This document shows positions 1 through 6,224 of a stretch of DNA of 7,735 nucleotides, piece by piece. Below the pieces are notes generated by a model, which was given only the letters and a program-made list of their open reading frames with translations, was not told the DNA's origin and searched no databases. The number at the start of each line of letters is the position of its first letter. Within the stretch, counting starts at the first letter, position 1. Origin of the DNA: Burkholderiales bacterium (GTDB lineage Bacteria > Pseudomonadota > Gammaproteobacteria > Burkholderiales > SG8-41); assembly GCA_005800795.1 (NCBI GenBank), contig SYEN01000491.1:1-7735 (forward strand), read 5' to 3'. Position numbers and translations under genes: made by a program.

Positions 1-18
1 ATGGCGACACGCCGGTGT

Positions 19-1113
19 CTATCCGCGCCGGTGAAAATAGACCTCTTGCGCCGCCGCGCGCATGGCGCGGGTATGCAACAGCGCATTGAAAATCCAGTCG
101 TACTGAAAATAATCGTAGCCCCAGCGCAATAAGCGCTTGAACGCGAAGCGGGTATAGGTACGCCGCGCCACCTCGCCGGGATCGACGGCACCGCGCAACA
201 GGTAGCCGGCAATGGCTTCACCCATGTGCCAGCCGTGCTTCCACGCCATATGAATGCCACCCGCTGTGACCGGCGACACGAGGCCCGCAGCATCGCCCAC
301 CAGCAACACGCGAGGCCCGGCGAATTTTTCCACCAGGCCGCCACAGGGAATCAACCCGGCGCGCACTGCCGACTTGTGCGCGCCATCAAATGGCAAGACG
401 GGCGCGATATGCCTGAAAAAGCCGCTGGCATCAGGCAATGCATGCGCCCGGCCTTGCGCTGCTCTATAGCGCATCGCGGTGCCTGCCTGCACCGCATGCG
501 TGCCCTGAAACGCCCAGCCGATGTAACCGCGCGCGTGACGCCGAGTCAGAAAACAATACAGTGCGTTGGCGTCGGGCACTTTTGTCTGCGCCAATTCATG
601 CTCCACGCCAAACAGAAAATGCCTTACCGGGCTTAAACCAAACGTGCGCGCAACGCTGGATTGCGGCCCGTCGGCACCGACCAGAAAGTGTGCCCGGGTT
701 TGGCCGGGCAGTTCGATGCCGCCGCTGATTGCGCGAGCCCCGGTAAACGCCGTGCCCAATCGCACATCCACGCCGGCGGCACTGGCCTGCGCCACCAGCC
801 AGCGCATCAAATTGGGCGTATCCGTGGCCAGAAAATAATAACCCGGGCTGCGCAATACCACCTCGTGCAAGTCCGGAGAAAACAAACGGATGGTCTCAAT
901 ACGCCGCGTCAGACCCGACGGAATATTTTGCAGAAAATGATTGCTGTTGATGGCATCGCAAACCAGGATGCCGGTAGTGTGAATTCGGGTGCCCACATCG
1001 CGCTTGCGCTCGATCAAGCGCACCTTCAATCCCAGTTGCGCCGCGCGTATCGCACAGGCGCATCCCGCGAACGAAGCGCCGACAACCAGCAGATCTGGCG
1101 ATTCGGCGCTCAT
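19..1113 (-). CDS. FAD-dependent oxidoreductase, geranylgeranyl reductase / FixC-like family
   Basis: A 364-residue flavoprotein of the group that includes geranylgeranyl reductases, FixC and aromatic hydroxylase-like enzymes. Seen in the sequence: an N-terminal Rossmann dinucleotide-binding segment (residues 9-17, VVGASFAG, with Ser at the usual second Gly), with an acidic residue, E35, closing the second strand to hold the adenosine ribose. A second FAD motif, GADGP, lies at 146-150. A third, LLVGDAAGLVSPVTAGGI, lies near 270-287 and is the strongest family signature. RAGLIPCGG at 251-259 just before it is also typical of the geranylgeranyl-reductase group. No signal peptide or membrane segment is seen, so it is probably cytoplasmic. 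The ATG at 1113 places the Rossmann strand at the expected distance from the N-terminus, but the ribosome binding site is weak. The gene is transcribed away from Bug receptor 1. The substrate is unknown: isoprenoid or lipid reduction and hydroxylation of a small molecule are both possible. The family call is firm, the reaction is not. Confidence 0.9.
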   Translation of the reverse strand: MSAESPDLLVVGASFAGCACAIRAAQLGLKVRLIERKRDVGTRIHTTGILVCDAINSNHFLQNIPSGLTRRIETIRLFSPDLHEVVLRSPGYYFLATDTPNLMRWLVAQASAAGVDVRLGTAFTGARAISGGIELPGQTRAHFLVGADGPQSSVARTFGLSPVRHFLFGVEHELAQTKVPDANALYCFLTRRHARGYIGWAFQGTHAVQAGTAMRYRAAQGRAHALPDASGFFRHIAPVLPFDGAHKSAVRAGLIPCGGLVEKFAGPRVLLVGDAAGLVSPVTAGGIHMAWKHGWHMGEAIAGYLLRGAVDPGEVARRTYTRFAFKRLLRWGYDYFQYDWIFNALLHTRAMRAAAQEVYFHRRG

Positions 1114-1277
1114 ACAGCATCCAATCGTACTTGCAGAAAACCCATTGTCTGTTCCTCCATGCCGCGTGGTGCGGTACGAAAGAGCATGTCCGGCCGTGCT
1201 GGCACCCGGCGGGTAAAGTTATGGCAACAATGCGATCAATGGTGGCAACGAAAGGGCACTCCAATAGCCATTAACCG

Positions 1278-1291
1278 GCCTGCATGCAGGC
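1278..1291. promoter_or_regulatory. Perfect 14-bp palindrome, possible operator
   Basis: GCCTGCATGCAGGC reads the same on both strands. It lies in the divergent intergenic region, 165 bp upstream of the flavoprotein start codon and 18 bp before the proposed -35 box facing Bug receptor 1. A perfect dyad in that place suits a dimeric regulator, but no regulator gene is in the window and a single chance palindrome cannot be ruled out. Confidence 0.3.
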
Positions 1292-1308
1292 ATTCAAGAC
1301 GAATAGCC

Positions 1309-1338
1309 TTGAGGAAAATTTACATCGGAAAAAATAAT
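1309..1338 (+). promoter_or_regulatory. Possible sigma-70-type promoter for Bug receptor 1
   Basis: TTGAGG at 1309-1314 (four of six matches to TTGACA) and AATAAT at 1333-1338 (five of six to TATAAT) are separated by 18 bp, in the AT-rich part of the divergent gap. Transcription would start near 1345, giving an untranslated leader of about 210 bases before the ATG at 1559. This is inferred from consensus matching alone; AT-rich DNA gives many such matches. Confidence 0.25.
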
Positions 1339-1353
1339 ACAATAAAAACAATA

Positions 1354-1367
1354 GGTTACAGATAACC
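1354..1367. promoter_or_regulatory. Dyad GGTTA-N4-TAACC, possible operator (copy 1)
   Basis: GGTTACAGATAACC has perfect 5-bp inverted arms around a 4-bp centre. It falls just downstream of the start point predicted for the 1309-1338 promoter, a typical place for repressor binding. A related dyad lies at 1425-1440. The link to any regulator is inference. Confidence 0.3.
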
Positions 1368-1424
1368 AGCCATAACCATTGTCACTCGCCCCGAGATAGG
1401 CGGAAGCTGGATTTCCGAATCGCT

Positions 1425-1440
1425 GGTTTACGTCGTAACC
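1425..1440. promoter_or_regulatory. Dyad GGTTTACG-T-CGTAACC, possible operator (copy 2)
   Basis: The arms pair over seven bases around a single central T if one T in the left arm is left unpaired. The outer GGTT...AACC pattern matches copy 1 at 1354-1367, and the centres are 72 bp apart, close to seven helical turns. Both copies lie ahead of Bug receptor 1. An RNA hairpin in the leader is an alternative reading, though a one-base loop would open the innermost pairs. Confidence 0.3.
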
Positions 1441-1558
1441 TGTTCACCTGTAGGGTTTGCCCGATCCGGCAGAAAACCGGCATTTGTGCGTGGCCAACCA
1501 TGATGCCGGTGTACGCGACGCATCTTTTTCCGAACCACGATATTTCTCAGAAGTTCTC

Positions 1559-2518
1559 ATGTACAAAAAGCCATTGGTAGGTGTTCTGACATTGCTTGCG
1601 GCATCATCCGCGTTCGCGGCCGACATTTACCCCACCCGCCCCATCCGCATGATCGTGCCTTATGGCGCGGGCGGCAACGCAGACATTCTGAGCCGTCTGG
1701 TCGGTGGTCGCATGGCGGAAGCGCTCGGTCAGCCGCTGGTGATCGACAACCGCCCCGGCGCCAGCGGCTTGCTCGGCTCCGAGCTGGCCGTGCGTGCTTC
1801 GCCTGATGGCCACACATTGCTGTGGGTGGCTAATGGCCACGCCACCAATCCGGTGTTCGTGAAAAAAATGCCCTTCGACACCGCACGCGATCTGGCTTCT
1901 GTGAGTCTGACCAGTTCCACACCGATGCTGCTTGTGGTCACCAACAGTCTGCCGGCCGACAATATGAAAACGCTGATCACACTCGCAAAATCGCGCCCCG
2001 GTCAGATCAACTACGCCACCTCCAGCAATGGCTCGCCCAACCATCTCGCGGGGGAATTACTGAACCTCATGGCGAATATCTCGCTCACGCATGTGGCTTA
2101 CAAGACCACGCCGCAGGCCACCACTGACGTCATCGGCGGCCATATGCATGCGGCGATGGCGAGCCTGACCTCGGTATTGCCGCACGTGCGCACCGGCAAG
2201 TTAAAAGCACTGGGGGCCACCAGTCCGCAACGCTCGACACTCGCGCCCGACGTGCCCGCCATCGCCGAAACCGTGCCCGGCTACCAATCGGCCATATGGA
2301 ACGGACTGGTCGTGCCGGGCGCCACACCCCGCACCATCATCGCGCGATTGAATCAGGTGGCAGTGGAACAACTCAGATCACCCGAACTGCGCGAACGCTT
2401 TGCCACACTGGGTGCGGAAATTCTGTCGAGCACGCCGACTGAGTTTGACGCGTTTATCCGATCGGAAATGGCGAAGTGGGAAAAAGTGATCAGGGCGTCG
2501 GGTGTGCGGGCGAATTAA
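1559..2518 (+). CDS. Bug/TctC-family extracytoplasmic solute receptor (receptor 1)
   Basis: Periplasmic binding protein of the tripartite tricarboxylate transporter receptor family (Bug, TctC-like), 319 residues from ATG 1559. A TTG at 1457 would lengthen the frame, but only the ATG puts a proper signal peptide at the N-terminus: two lysines, a hydrophobic run at residues 5-19, and cleavage after SAFA at residue 20. The mature protein opens with the family hallmark YPTRPIRMIVPYGAGG (24-39), which forms the first ligand loop, followed by VIDNRPGASG (61-70) and PDGHTLL (82-88). The second pocket loop, usually HVPYKG, reads HVAYKT at 178-183, so the pocket may differ from well-known members. The length is normal for mature Bug receptors, which bind small carboxylates, amino acids or nicotinate-like molecules; the ligand cannot be told here. 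No TctA/TctB carrier genes are adjacent. The ribosome binding site is weak (AGAAG). The family is certain, the ligand unknown. Confidence 0.95.
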   Translation: MYKKPLVGVLTLLAASSAFAADIYPTRPIRMIVPYGAGGNADILSRLVGGRMAEALGQPLVIDNRPGASGLLGSELAVRASPDGHTLLWVANGHATNPVFVKKMPFDTARDLASVSLTSSTPMLLVVTNSLPADNMKTLITLAKSRPGQINYATSSNGSPNHLAGELLNLMANISLTHVAYKTTPQATTDVIGGHMHAAMASLTSVLPHVRTGKLKALGATSPQRSTLAPDVPAIAETVPGYQSAIWNGLVVPGATPRTIIARLNQVAVEQLRSPELRERFATLGAEILSSTPTEFDAFIRSEMAKWEKVIRASGVRAN

Positions 2519-3017
2519 AGCGCCTGACTCATCAATTTAGCAGCCCGTATGAATCACATTCTGCAAAAACTTCAACATCAGCTTCAACGTTTCCGCTGGC
2601 TGTTCGGTAAATGTGATTTACCCACAATGCGGGGTCACATCTGCCAAAGCGTAGCAGCGTTGCGGTTACGATACGATAACGCTTCGGGCTGTTATTACGC
2701 ACCGAGGAGAAAATTTTGTCCCTCTGCGCGCGGCCCTCGGCATTGGCAAGGAACGTGCGGCCCAAGGTCCGCATCGACTCATGGCACGCCTTCACGTCGC
2801 CGAGGCCCACCATACCGAGAATCTTGAGACGCGTTCGACAGTTCATTTCCATGAAAGCGTCCACCCAGTTATTCTCGATACGCCACGCCCTAGGCACAAC
2901 CACGAGCGTTACAAGTGAATTTCTACCGCCAAGTCCATTTCCGCGGCCAGCGCGATCAAAGTGTTGGCGGCGACTGATTCAACTGCATTTAGTCCAGTGG
3001 TATTACCGTCTGATAAC
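2519..3017. other. Stretch of about 500 bp with no assigned gene, possible remnants
   Basis: Between Bug receptor 1 and the CapA-like gene, no frame on either strand resembles a family I know. A minus-strand frame of 123 codons spans 2532-2903 from a GTG start, and plus-strand frames overlap it, so coding direction is unclear. Another minus frame, ending at 2909, reads through the 5' end of the CapA-like gene and is mostly its shadow. No tRNA, no paired terminal inverted repeats of an insertion sequence, and no strong terminator were seen. A weak dyad (AGCGTT at 2656-2661 with AACGCT at 2678-2683) is present. The promoter of the CapA-Bug transcript presumably lies here but could not be placed. 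Confidence 0.5.
2532..2903 (-). other. Unassigned open frame, possible gene remnant or chance
   Basis: This is a 123-codon minus-strand frame starting at GTG 2903; without a start-codon requirement it stays open back to a stop at about 2979-2981. The predicted peptide is mixed in composition, with stretches such as RIENNWVDAFMEM and GMVGLGDVKACHESMRTLG that look protein-like. I do not recognise a family, signal peptide or membrane segment, and no ribosome binding site is convincing. It could be the decayed end of a transferred gene (a transposase or other accessory protein), a small unknown protein, or a chance frame. It points against the flanking plus-strand genes. Confidence that it is a working gene is low. 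Confidence 0.15.
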
Positions 3018-4106
3018 ATGGCGGCATCTTCATTCGCAACGCCGCAAATAACCATGCCAACCACCCGCATCCACCTGCTCGGCGATATCAACCTGCTGGG
3101 CGTCAACGACCCTGCCGTGCCTTTTAACAAAATCGCGCTCGCACTGAAAGCCGCCGATGCGGTATTCGCCAATCTGGAATGCTGTTTGTTCGATCCGGCT
3201 GAAAAACGCGAAATGATGCGCGACGATCAGTCAGGGTTCGAGGGCATTTACGCACCGCCCGCCAGTGGCGAAGCGCTGCAGCTCGCCGGCGTGCATGTCG
3301 TCGGCAACGCCAACAATCAGAACTACGGTGCGGATGCCATTACGGCATCCAACCAGCGGCTGGATGAACTCGGCATCGCGCACGCAGGCACCGGCCCCAA
3401 CAAAGCCGCCGCGCGCACACCAGTGGTCATCGAACGTAACGGCGTGAAAATCGGTTTCATGCAGCGCACCTCGCAATATTGGCCGAACAATCACGAGGCC
3501 GGTGAGCGTGCCACCGGTGTCGCAGCGATGAAAGCCTACACCGCATATCAACCGCCGTATTACAAGGACAATAGTATTCCGCCCAACCGCCCCGGCGCGC
3601 CGGCGAAGGTGATTACCTGGGTTGATCCCGCGTATCTCGCCGAACTCAAAGCCGACATCGCCGCGCTGAAGACGCGATGCGACATCGTGATTGCTTCACA
3701 TCACTGGGGCTACGGCGAGGAAATTCTGCAATACCAGCGCGAGCTTGCACACGCCGCCATCGACGCTGGCGCGGATATCGTGATGGGCCATGGCCCGCAT
3801 TTTCCTCTGGCCATCGAGTTCTACAAATCGAAGCCGGTCTACTATGGGCTGGCCATGTGCTGCTTTATTCGCAGCAATAAGAAAGCGCATCGCGGATGGG
3901 CAGGCATGGCGGCACATCTGACCTTCGACAAGACGTCGCTCACCGAAGTAGCTTTTTCCATCGTTCGGCAGAACGACGCGGGCGAGGTGCTGTTTTCTCC
4001 AGCGTCAAAAGAAAGCGATGCGATTGCACGTGTGGAGCGTCTATGTGCGCCGTTCGGCACGCAACTGCGCGTCGACGGCGACCGGGTTATTGCGAGGGGT
4101 GGATAG
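3018..4106 (+). CDS. CapA/PGA_cap-family metallophosphatase-like protein
   Basis: Member of the CapA family (poly-gamma-glutamate capsule synthesis protein domain), which has a metallophosphoesterase-like fold. Numbering from ATG 3054, the motifs run in family order: LLGDINLLG (8-16), FANLE (38-42), VVGNANNQNYG (82-92), SHHWGYGEE (215-223), DAGADIVMGHGPH (237-249) and PVYYGLAMCCF (261-271). The first and fourth to fifth motifs match the metal-site blocks. Two deviate from the classic forms: ANNQ replaces ANNH, and LAMCC replaces the usual LGNF. No signal peptide or membrane segment is seen, so a cytoplasmic location is likely, unlike membrane-anchored CapA of Bacillus. The start is uncertain: GTG 2961, ATG 3018 and ATG 3054 are in frame, none has a clear ribosome binding site, and the conserved part begins just after 3054 (350 residues from there). 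The gene ends 4 bp before Bug receptor 2, so the two probably form one transcript. Capsule synthesis is not supported by the context; the substrate is unknown. Confidence 0.9.
   Translation: MAASSFATPQITMPTTRIHLLGDINLLGVNDPAVPFNKIALALKAADAVFANLECCLFDPAEKREMMRDDQSGFEGIYAPPASGEALQLAGVHVVGNANNQNYGADAITASNQRLDELGIAHAGTGPNKAAARTPVVIERNGVKIGFMQRTSQYWPNNHEAGERATGVAAMKAYTAYQPPYYKDNSIPPNRPGAPAKVITWVDPAYLAELKADIAALKTRCDIVIASHHWGYGEEILQYQRELAHAAIDAGADIVMGHGPHFPLAIEFYKSKPVYYGLAMCCFIRSNKKAHRGWAGMAAHLTFDKTSLTEVAFSIVRQNDAGEVLFSPASKESDAIARVERLCAPFGTQLRVDGDRVIARGG
4094..4099 (+). promoter_or_regulatory. Ribosome binding site of Bug receptor 2
   Basis: GAGGGG lies inside the last codons of the CapA-like gene, 8 bp before GTG 4108 and 11 bp before ATG 4111. 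The spacing slightly favours GTG, which would add one residue; the two starts are adjacent and in frame. Its position inside the upstream gene supports translational coupling. Confidence 0.55.
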
Positions 4107-4110
4107 CGTG

Positions 4111-5112
4111 ATGAAAATCAAACCATTTTTGTATGTTTTTGCGTGTGCTTCCTTGCGTCTGTGTGCCATTGGAGCCATGCTTTTGCCGCCGGCCCTCGTA
4201 AGCGCACAACCTGGCACCTACCCCGCCAAACCCATTCGCATGGTTGTCGGCTTTCCGCCCGGCGGCGGCAACGATGCGATGGGGCGCCTTTTTGGCCAGA
4301 AGTATGCCGAGCGTTTCGGACAATCCGTGGTCATCGACAACCGCCCCGGCGCGGGCGGCAATCTCGCAGCTGAGCTGGTCGCCAAGGCCGTGCCCGACGG
4401 GCACACACTGCTGGTGATTTCCAGCGGGCACCCGATTCAGGGCTTGCTGAAATCACATTTACCGTACGATCCGATACGTGATTTTTCGAGCGTGGCGCAG
4501 CTGGTGCATTACCGATCTGTGCTGGTGACCCACCCATCGGTGGCTGCCGCCAACGTGCGCGAGCTGGTGGCGCTGGCCAAGGCCAAGCCGGGGTCAATCA
4601 ATTTTGCCTCGTCCGGCGCGGGCAGCAATTCGCAGCTGGCTGCCGAGTTGTTCCGTTACCTGACCGGGATCAACCTCGCGCATGTGCCGTACAAAGGTAC
4701 CGGCCAGGCCATGACCGATCTCATGGGCGGACGCGTGCAGATGATGTTCGCGCCCTCGCTCACCGTGGCGCAACACGTGCAAGCCGGGCGGTTGCGCGCG
4801 CTGGGCGTTACCAGCGCGAAACGTTCGCGCGTGCTGGCAGACGTTCCTACACTGGCGGAAGCTGGCGCCAACGGTTACGAATTCGCGTCTTGGTACGGCA
4901 TCCTCGCACCGGCGCGGCTGCCAGGCGACATTGCCGCCAAACTCAATGCCGAAACCCAACGTGCGCTACAAGCCGCCGACGTAAAAGATCGCCTGACCAC
5001 CGAAGACCTGGATCCCGCCGCCGCCACGCCCGCACAACTTGACACCATCCGCCAGGGCGAACTCGCGAAATGGCGCAAAATCGTTGCGCAGCTCAATCTG
5101 AGGTTTGATTAA
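4111..5112 (+). CDS. Bug/TctC-family extracytoplasmic solute receptor (receptor 2)
   Basis: Periplasmic binding protein of the Bug/TctC family, 333 residues from ATG 4111. The frame is open further upstream within the CapA-like gene, but the start at 4111 (or GTG 4108) has a ribosome binding site and gives a signal peptide: MKIK, then a hydrophobic stretch, with cleavage after VSA at about residue 32. Family signatures are textbook: YPAKPIRMVVGFPPGGGND (37-55) forming the first pocket loop, VIDNRPGAGG (74-83), PDGHTLLV (95-102), and the second pocket loop HVPYKGTGQA (191-200). The length is typical. It follows the CapA-like gene by 4 bp, so both are likely co-transcribed and coupled. No TctA/TctB membrane genes follow; the next gene is on the opposite strand. 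It is therefore an orphan receptor, which could serve a carrier elsewhere or signal to a sensor, as known for some Bug proteins. Its pocket loops are closer to the family consensus than those of receptors 1 and 3. The ligand is unknown. Confidence 0.95.
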   Translation: MKIKPFLYVFACASLRLCAIGAMLLPPALVSAQPGTYPAKPIRMVVGFPPGGGNDAMGRLFGQKYAERFGQSVVIDNRPGAGGNLAAELVAKAVPDGHTLLVISSGHPIQGLLKSHLPYDPIRDFSSVAQLVHYRSVLVTHPSVAAANVRELVALAKAKPGSINFASSGAGSNSQLAAELFRYLTGINLAHVPYKGTGQAMTDLMGGRVQMMFAPSLTVAQHVQAGRLRALGVTSAKRSRVLADVPTLAEAGANGYEFASWYGILAPARLPGDIAAKLNAETQRALQAADVKDRLTTEDLDPAAATPAQLDTIRQGELAKWRKIVAQLNLRFD

Positions 5113-5120
5113 AAATATCA

Positions 5121-5145
5121 ATAAAATCAAATAGTTAAATTTTAT
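5121..5145. terminator. AT-only inverted repeat between convergent genes
   Basis: ATAAAAT at 5121-5127 and ATTTTAT at 5139-5145 are exact inverted arms around an 11-bp centre, in the 50-bp gap between the convergent Bug receptors 2 and 3. The location suits a bidirectional terminator. The stem has no G-C pairs and would be unstable, so this is only a weak candidate; no better terminator is visible in the gap. Confidence 0.2.
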
Positions 5146-5162
5146 GGTGGCACGAACGCCGC

Positions 5163-6176
5163 CTATTTCGCCATACCCAGGTCGACCAGTATCTCGCGTG
5201 TCTCGGCGTACTCCTGATCAAGATGCTTGCGTACGGCTGCACTGCCAAGATATTCATCGACCCACTGCTCCTGCACCACCATCTTGCGCCATTCCGCACT
5301 CGCCACCGTCTTGCGCAGCAACCCGTCCCAGTAGGCAATCTGCTCGCGCGTGAGTCCGGGCGGCGCCATCATAAATCGCGAGTTGGACACCACCGCATCA
5401 ATGCCTGAATCCTTCCAGATGGGAATCGACGCGTAATCACCCTCGAGACGCTTCGGCGCGCTGAGCGCGAGAAACCGCAGCCGCCCGGCACGCCAGTGTT
5501 GCGAGGCCACCGACAAGCCACCTGTTGCATAGTCGAGATGCCCGCCCAGCAGATTGGAAATCGATTCACCTGCTGACGGGAACGCCACTACACGCAGGCG
5601 GCGTATATCCACCCCCGCTCGCTTGAATGGCAGCGCCACCGCGATATGGCTGCTGTTGCCGGGTGTGGTGCCGATCGCCACCGCCATGCTGTCGGGTGCG
5701 ACTTTCAGACGCGCGATCAAGTCGTTGGCGGTTTTGAATGGCGCGTCGGCGCGCACCGACAGCACGTTGTACTCGGTGTACAGCTGCCCCAGCAGCGAGA
5801 AATCCCGATGGTGCAATTTGTTCTTACCGGTGATGTGGTTGGAAAGCAAAGGCCCCGACACCAGCAAAATCTTGTGCGGATCGGCAGCAGCCGCCTGCAC
5901 ATAGGAATACCCCACCGCCTGCCCGCCGCCGGGCCGGTTCACGATCACCACCGGCACGTCGATCATTTTGTTTTCCTGCCAGATTTTTTGCAGCAAGCGC
6001 GCGGGACGGTCGAGCGTACCGCCTGCGTTGGCCGGAACCACGAATTCAACCGGGCGTGTGGGCTTCCATGTGGCCGCGAACGCAGGCGCGGCGGCAAAGA
6101 TGAGCACAAAGGTGAGTATCGTGCGGCAGCCCCCCAGCCATTGCGGCGTGTTGCGCGGAACGCGGTTAAATCGCAT
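5163..6176 (-). CDS. Bug/TctC-family extracytoplasmic solute receptor (receptor 3, divergent)
   Basis: Tripartite tricarboxylate receptor-family protein, 337 residues from ATG 6176, which is preceded by a strong AGGAG site. A signal peptide is clear: an arginine-containing N-region, a hydrophobic core at about 20-30, and cleavage after PAFA at residue 34. The mature part begins WKPTRPVEFVVPANAGGTLD (37-56), matching the first pocket loop of the family, followed by VVIVNRPGGG (76-85). The rest is more diverged than receptors 1 and 2. PDGHTLL is replaced by DPHKILLVSG, and the second pocket loop usually read as HVPYKG is replaced by RVVAFPSAGES, although the following NLLGGHLD keeps the family pattern. 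A different ligand class from the other two is therefore likely. It lies 48 bp downstream of kup on the same strand and converges with receptor 2. No TctA/TctB genes are seen. The family is certain, the ligand unknown. Confidence 0.93.
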   Translation of the reverse strand: MRFNRVPRNTPQWLGGCRTILTFVLIFAAAPAFAATWKPTRPVEFVVPANAGGTLDRPARLLQKIWQENKMIDVPVVIVNRPGGGQAVGYSYVQAAAADPHKILLVSGPLLSNHITGKNKLHHRDFSLLGQLYTEYNVLSVRADAPFKTANDLIARLKVAPDSMAVAIGTTPGNSSHIAVALPFKRAGVDIRRLRVVAFPSAGESISNLLGGHLDYATGGLSVASQHWRAGRLRFLALSAPKRLEGDYASIPIWKDSGIDAVVSNSRFMMAPPGLTREQIAYWDGLLRKTVASAEWRKMVVQEQWVDEYLGSAAVRKHLDQEYAETREILVDLGMAK

Positions 6177-6181
6177 GTTTT

Positions 6182-6186
6182 CTCCT
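6182..6186 (-). promoter_or_regulatory. Strong ribosome binding site of Bug receptor 3
   Basis: On the minus strand AGGAG is followed by AAAAC and the ATG at 6176, a 5-bp spacing. This is the best Shine-Dalgarno sequence among the genes of the window and it fixes the start codon. It lies in the 48-bp gap after the kup stop codon, where no terminator is evident. Confidence 0.75.
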
Positions 6187-6224
6187 GGTAGATTTCCTGT
6201 GTAGCAAAGGCGAAACCGCCCACC

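Larger units (their letters stand above)
1114..1558. other. Divergent intergenic region with palindromes, no gene
   Basis: This 445-bp gap separates the minus-strand flavoprotein from plus-strand Bug receptor 1, so promoters for both should lie here. No credible gene is seen; the open frames crossing it are continuations or shadows of the flanking genes. The part from about 1310 to 1380 is clearly AT-rich. It contains a 14-bp perfect palindrome (1278-1291), a promoter-like pair of boxes (1309-1338) and two dyads (1354-1367 and 1425-1440), described separately. I could not place a convincing promoter for the flavoprotein on the minus strand. Confidence 0.7.

Noticed and set aside
896..1264. 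A 122-codon minus-strand frame overlapping the start of the flavoprotein gene
   Set aside because: It lies in a different frame over the well-supported FAD-binding N-terminus and its product shows no family features; it is a shadow frame running into the intergenic region.
661..1365. A 234-codon plus-strand frame antisense to the flavoprotein
   Set aside because: Its composition is rich in Arg, Gln and Ala with no domains, as expected for the antisense of a GC-rich gene; the minus-strand flavoprotein has clear motifs.
1457..1558. N-terminal extension of Bug receptor 1 from TTG 1457
   Set aside because: It would bury the signal peptide 34 residues inside the protein; the ATG at 1559 gives a normal exported receptor.
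2656..2683. Dyad AGCGTT...AACGCT as a terminator of Bug receptor 1
   Set aside because: The 6-bp stem with a 16-base loop is weak, no T-run follows, and it lies 140 bp beyond the stop codon.
2909..3172. A minus-strand frame covering the 5' end of the CapA-like gene
   Set aside because: Most of it is antisense to the conserved GDINL region of the CapA-like protein. Its last 30 or so residues look helix-like, but I could not tie them to any family.
4018..4110. N-terminal extension of Bug receptor 2 overlapping the CapA-like gene
   Set aside because: The extension is a shifted-frame reading of the CapA-like C-terminus and would displace the signal peptide; a ribosome binding site lies right before 4108/4111.
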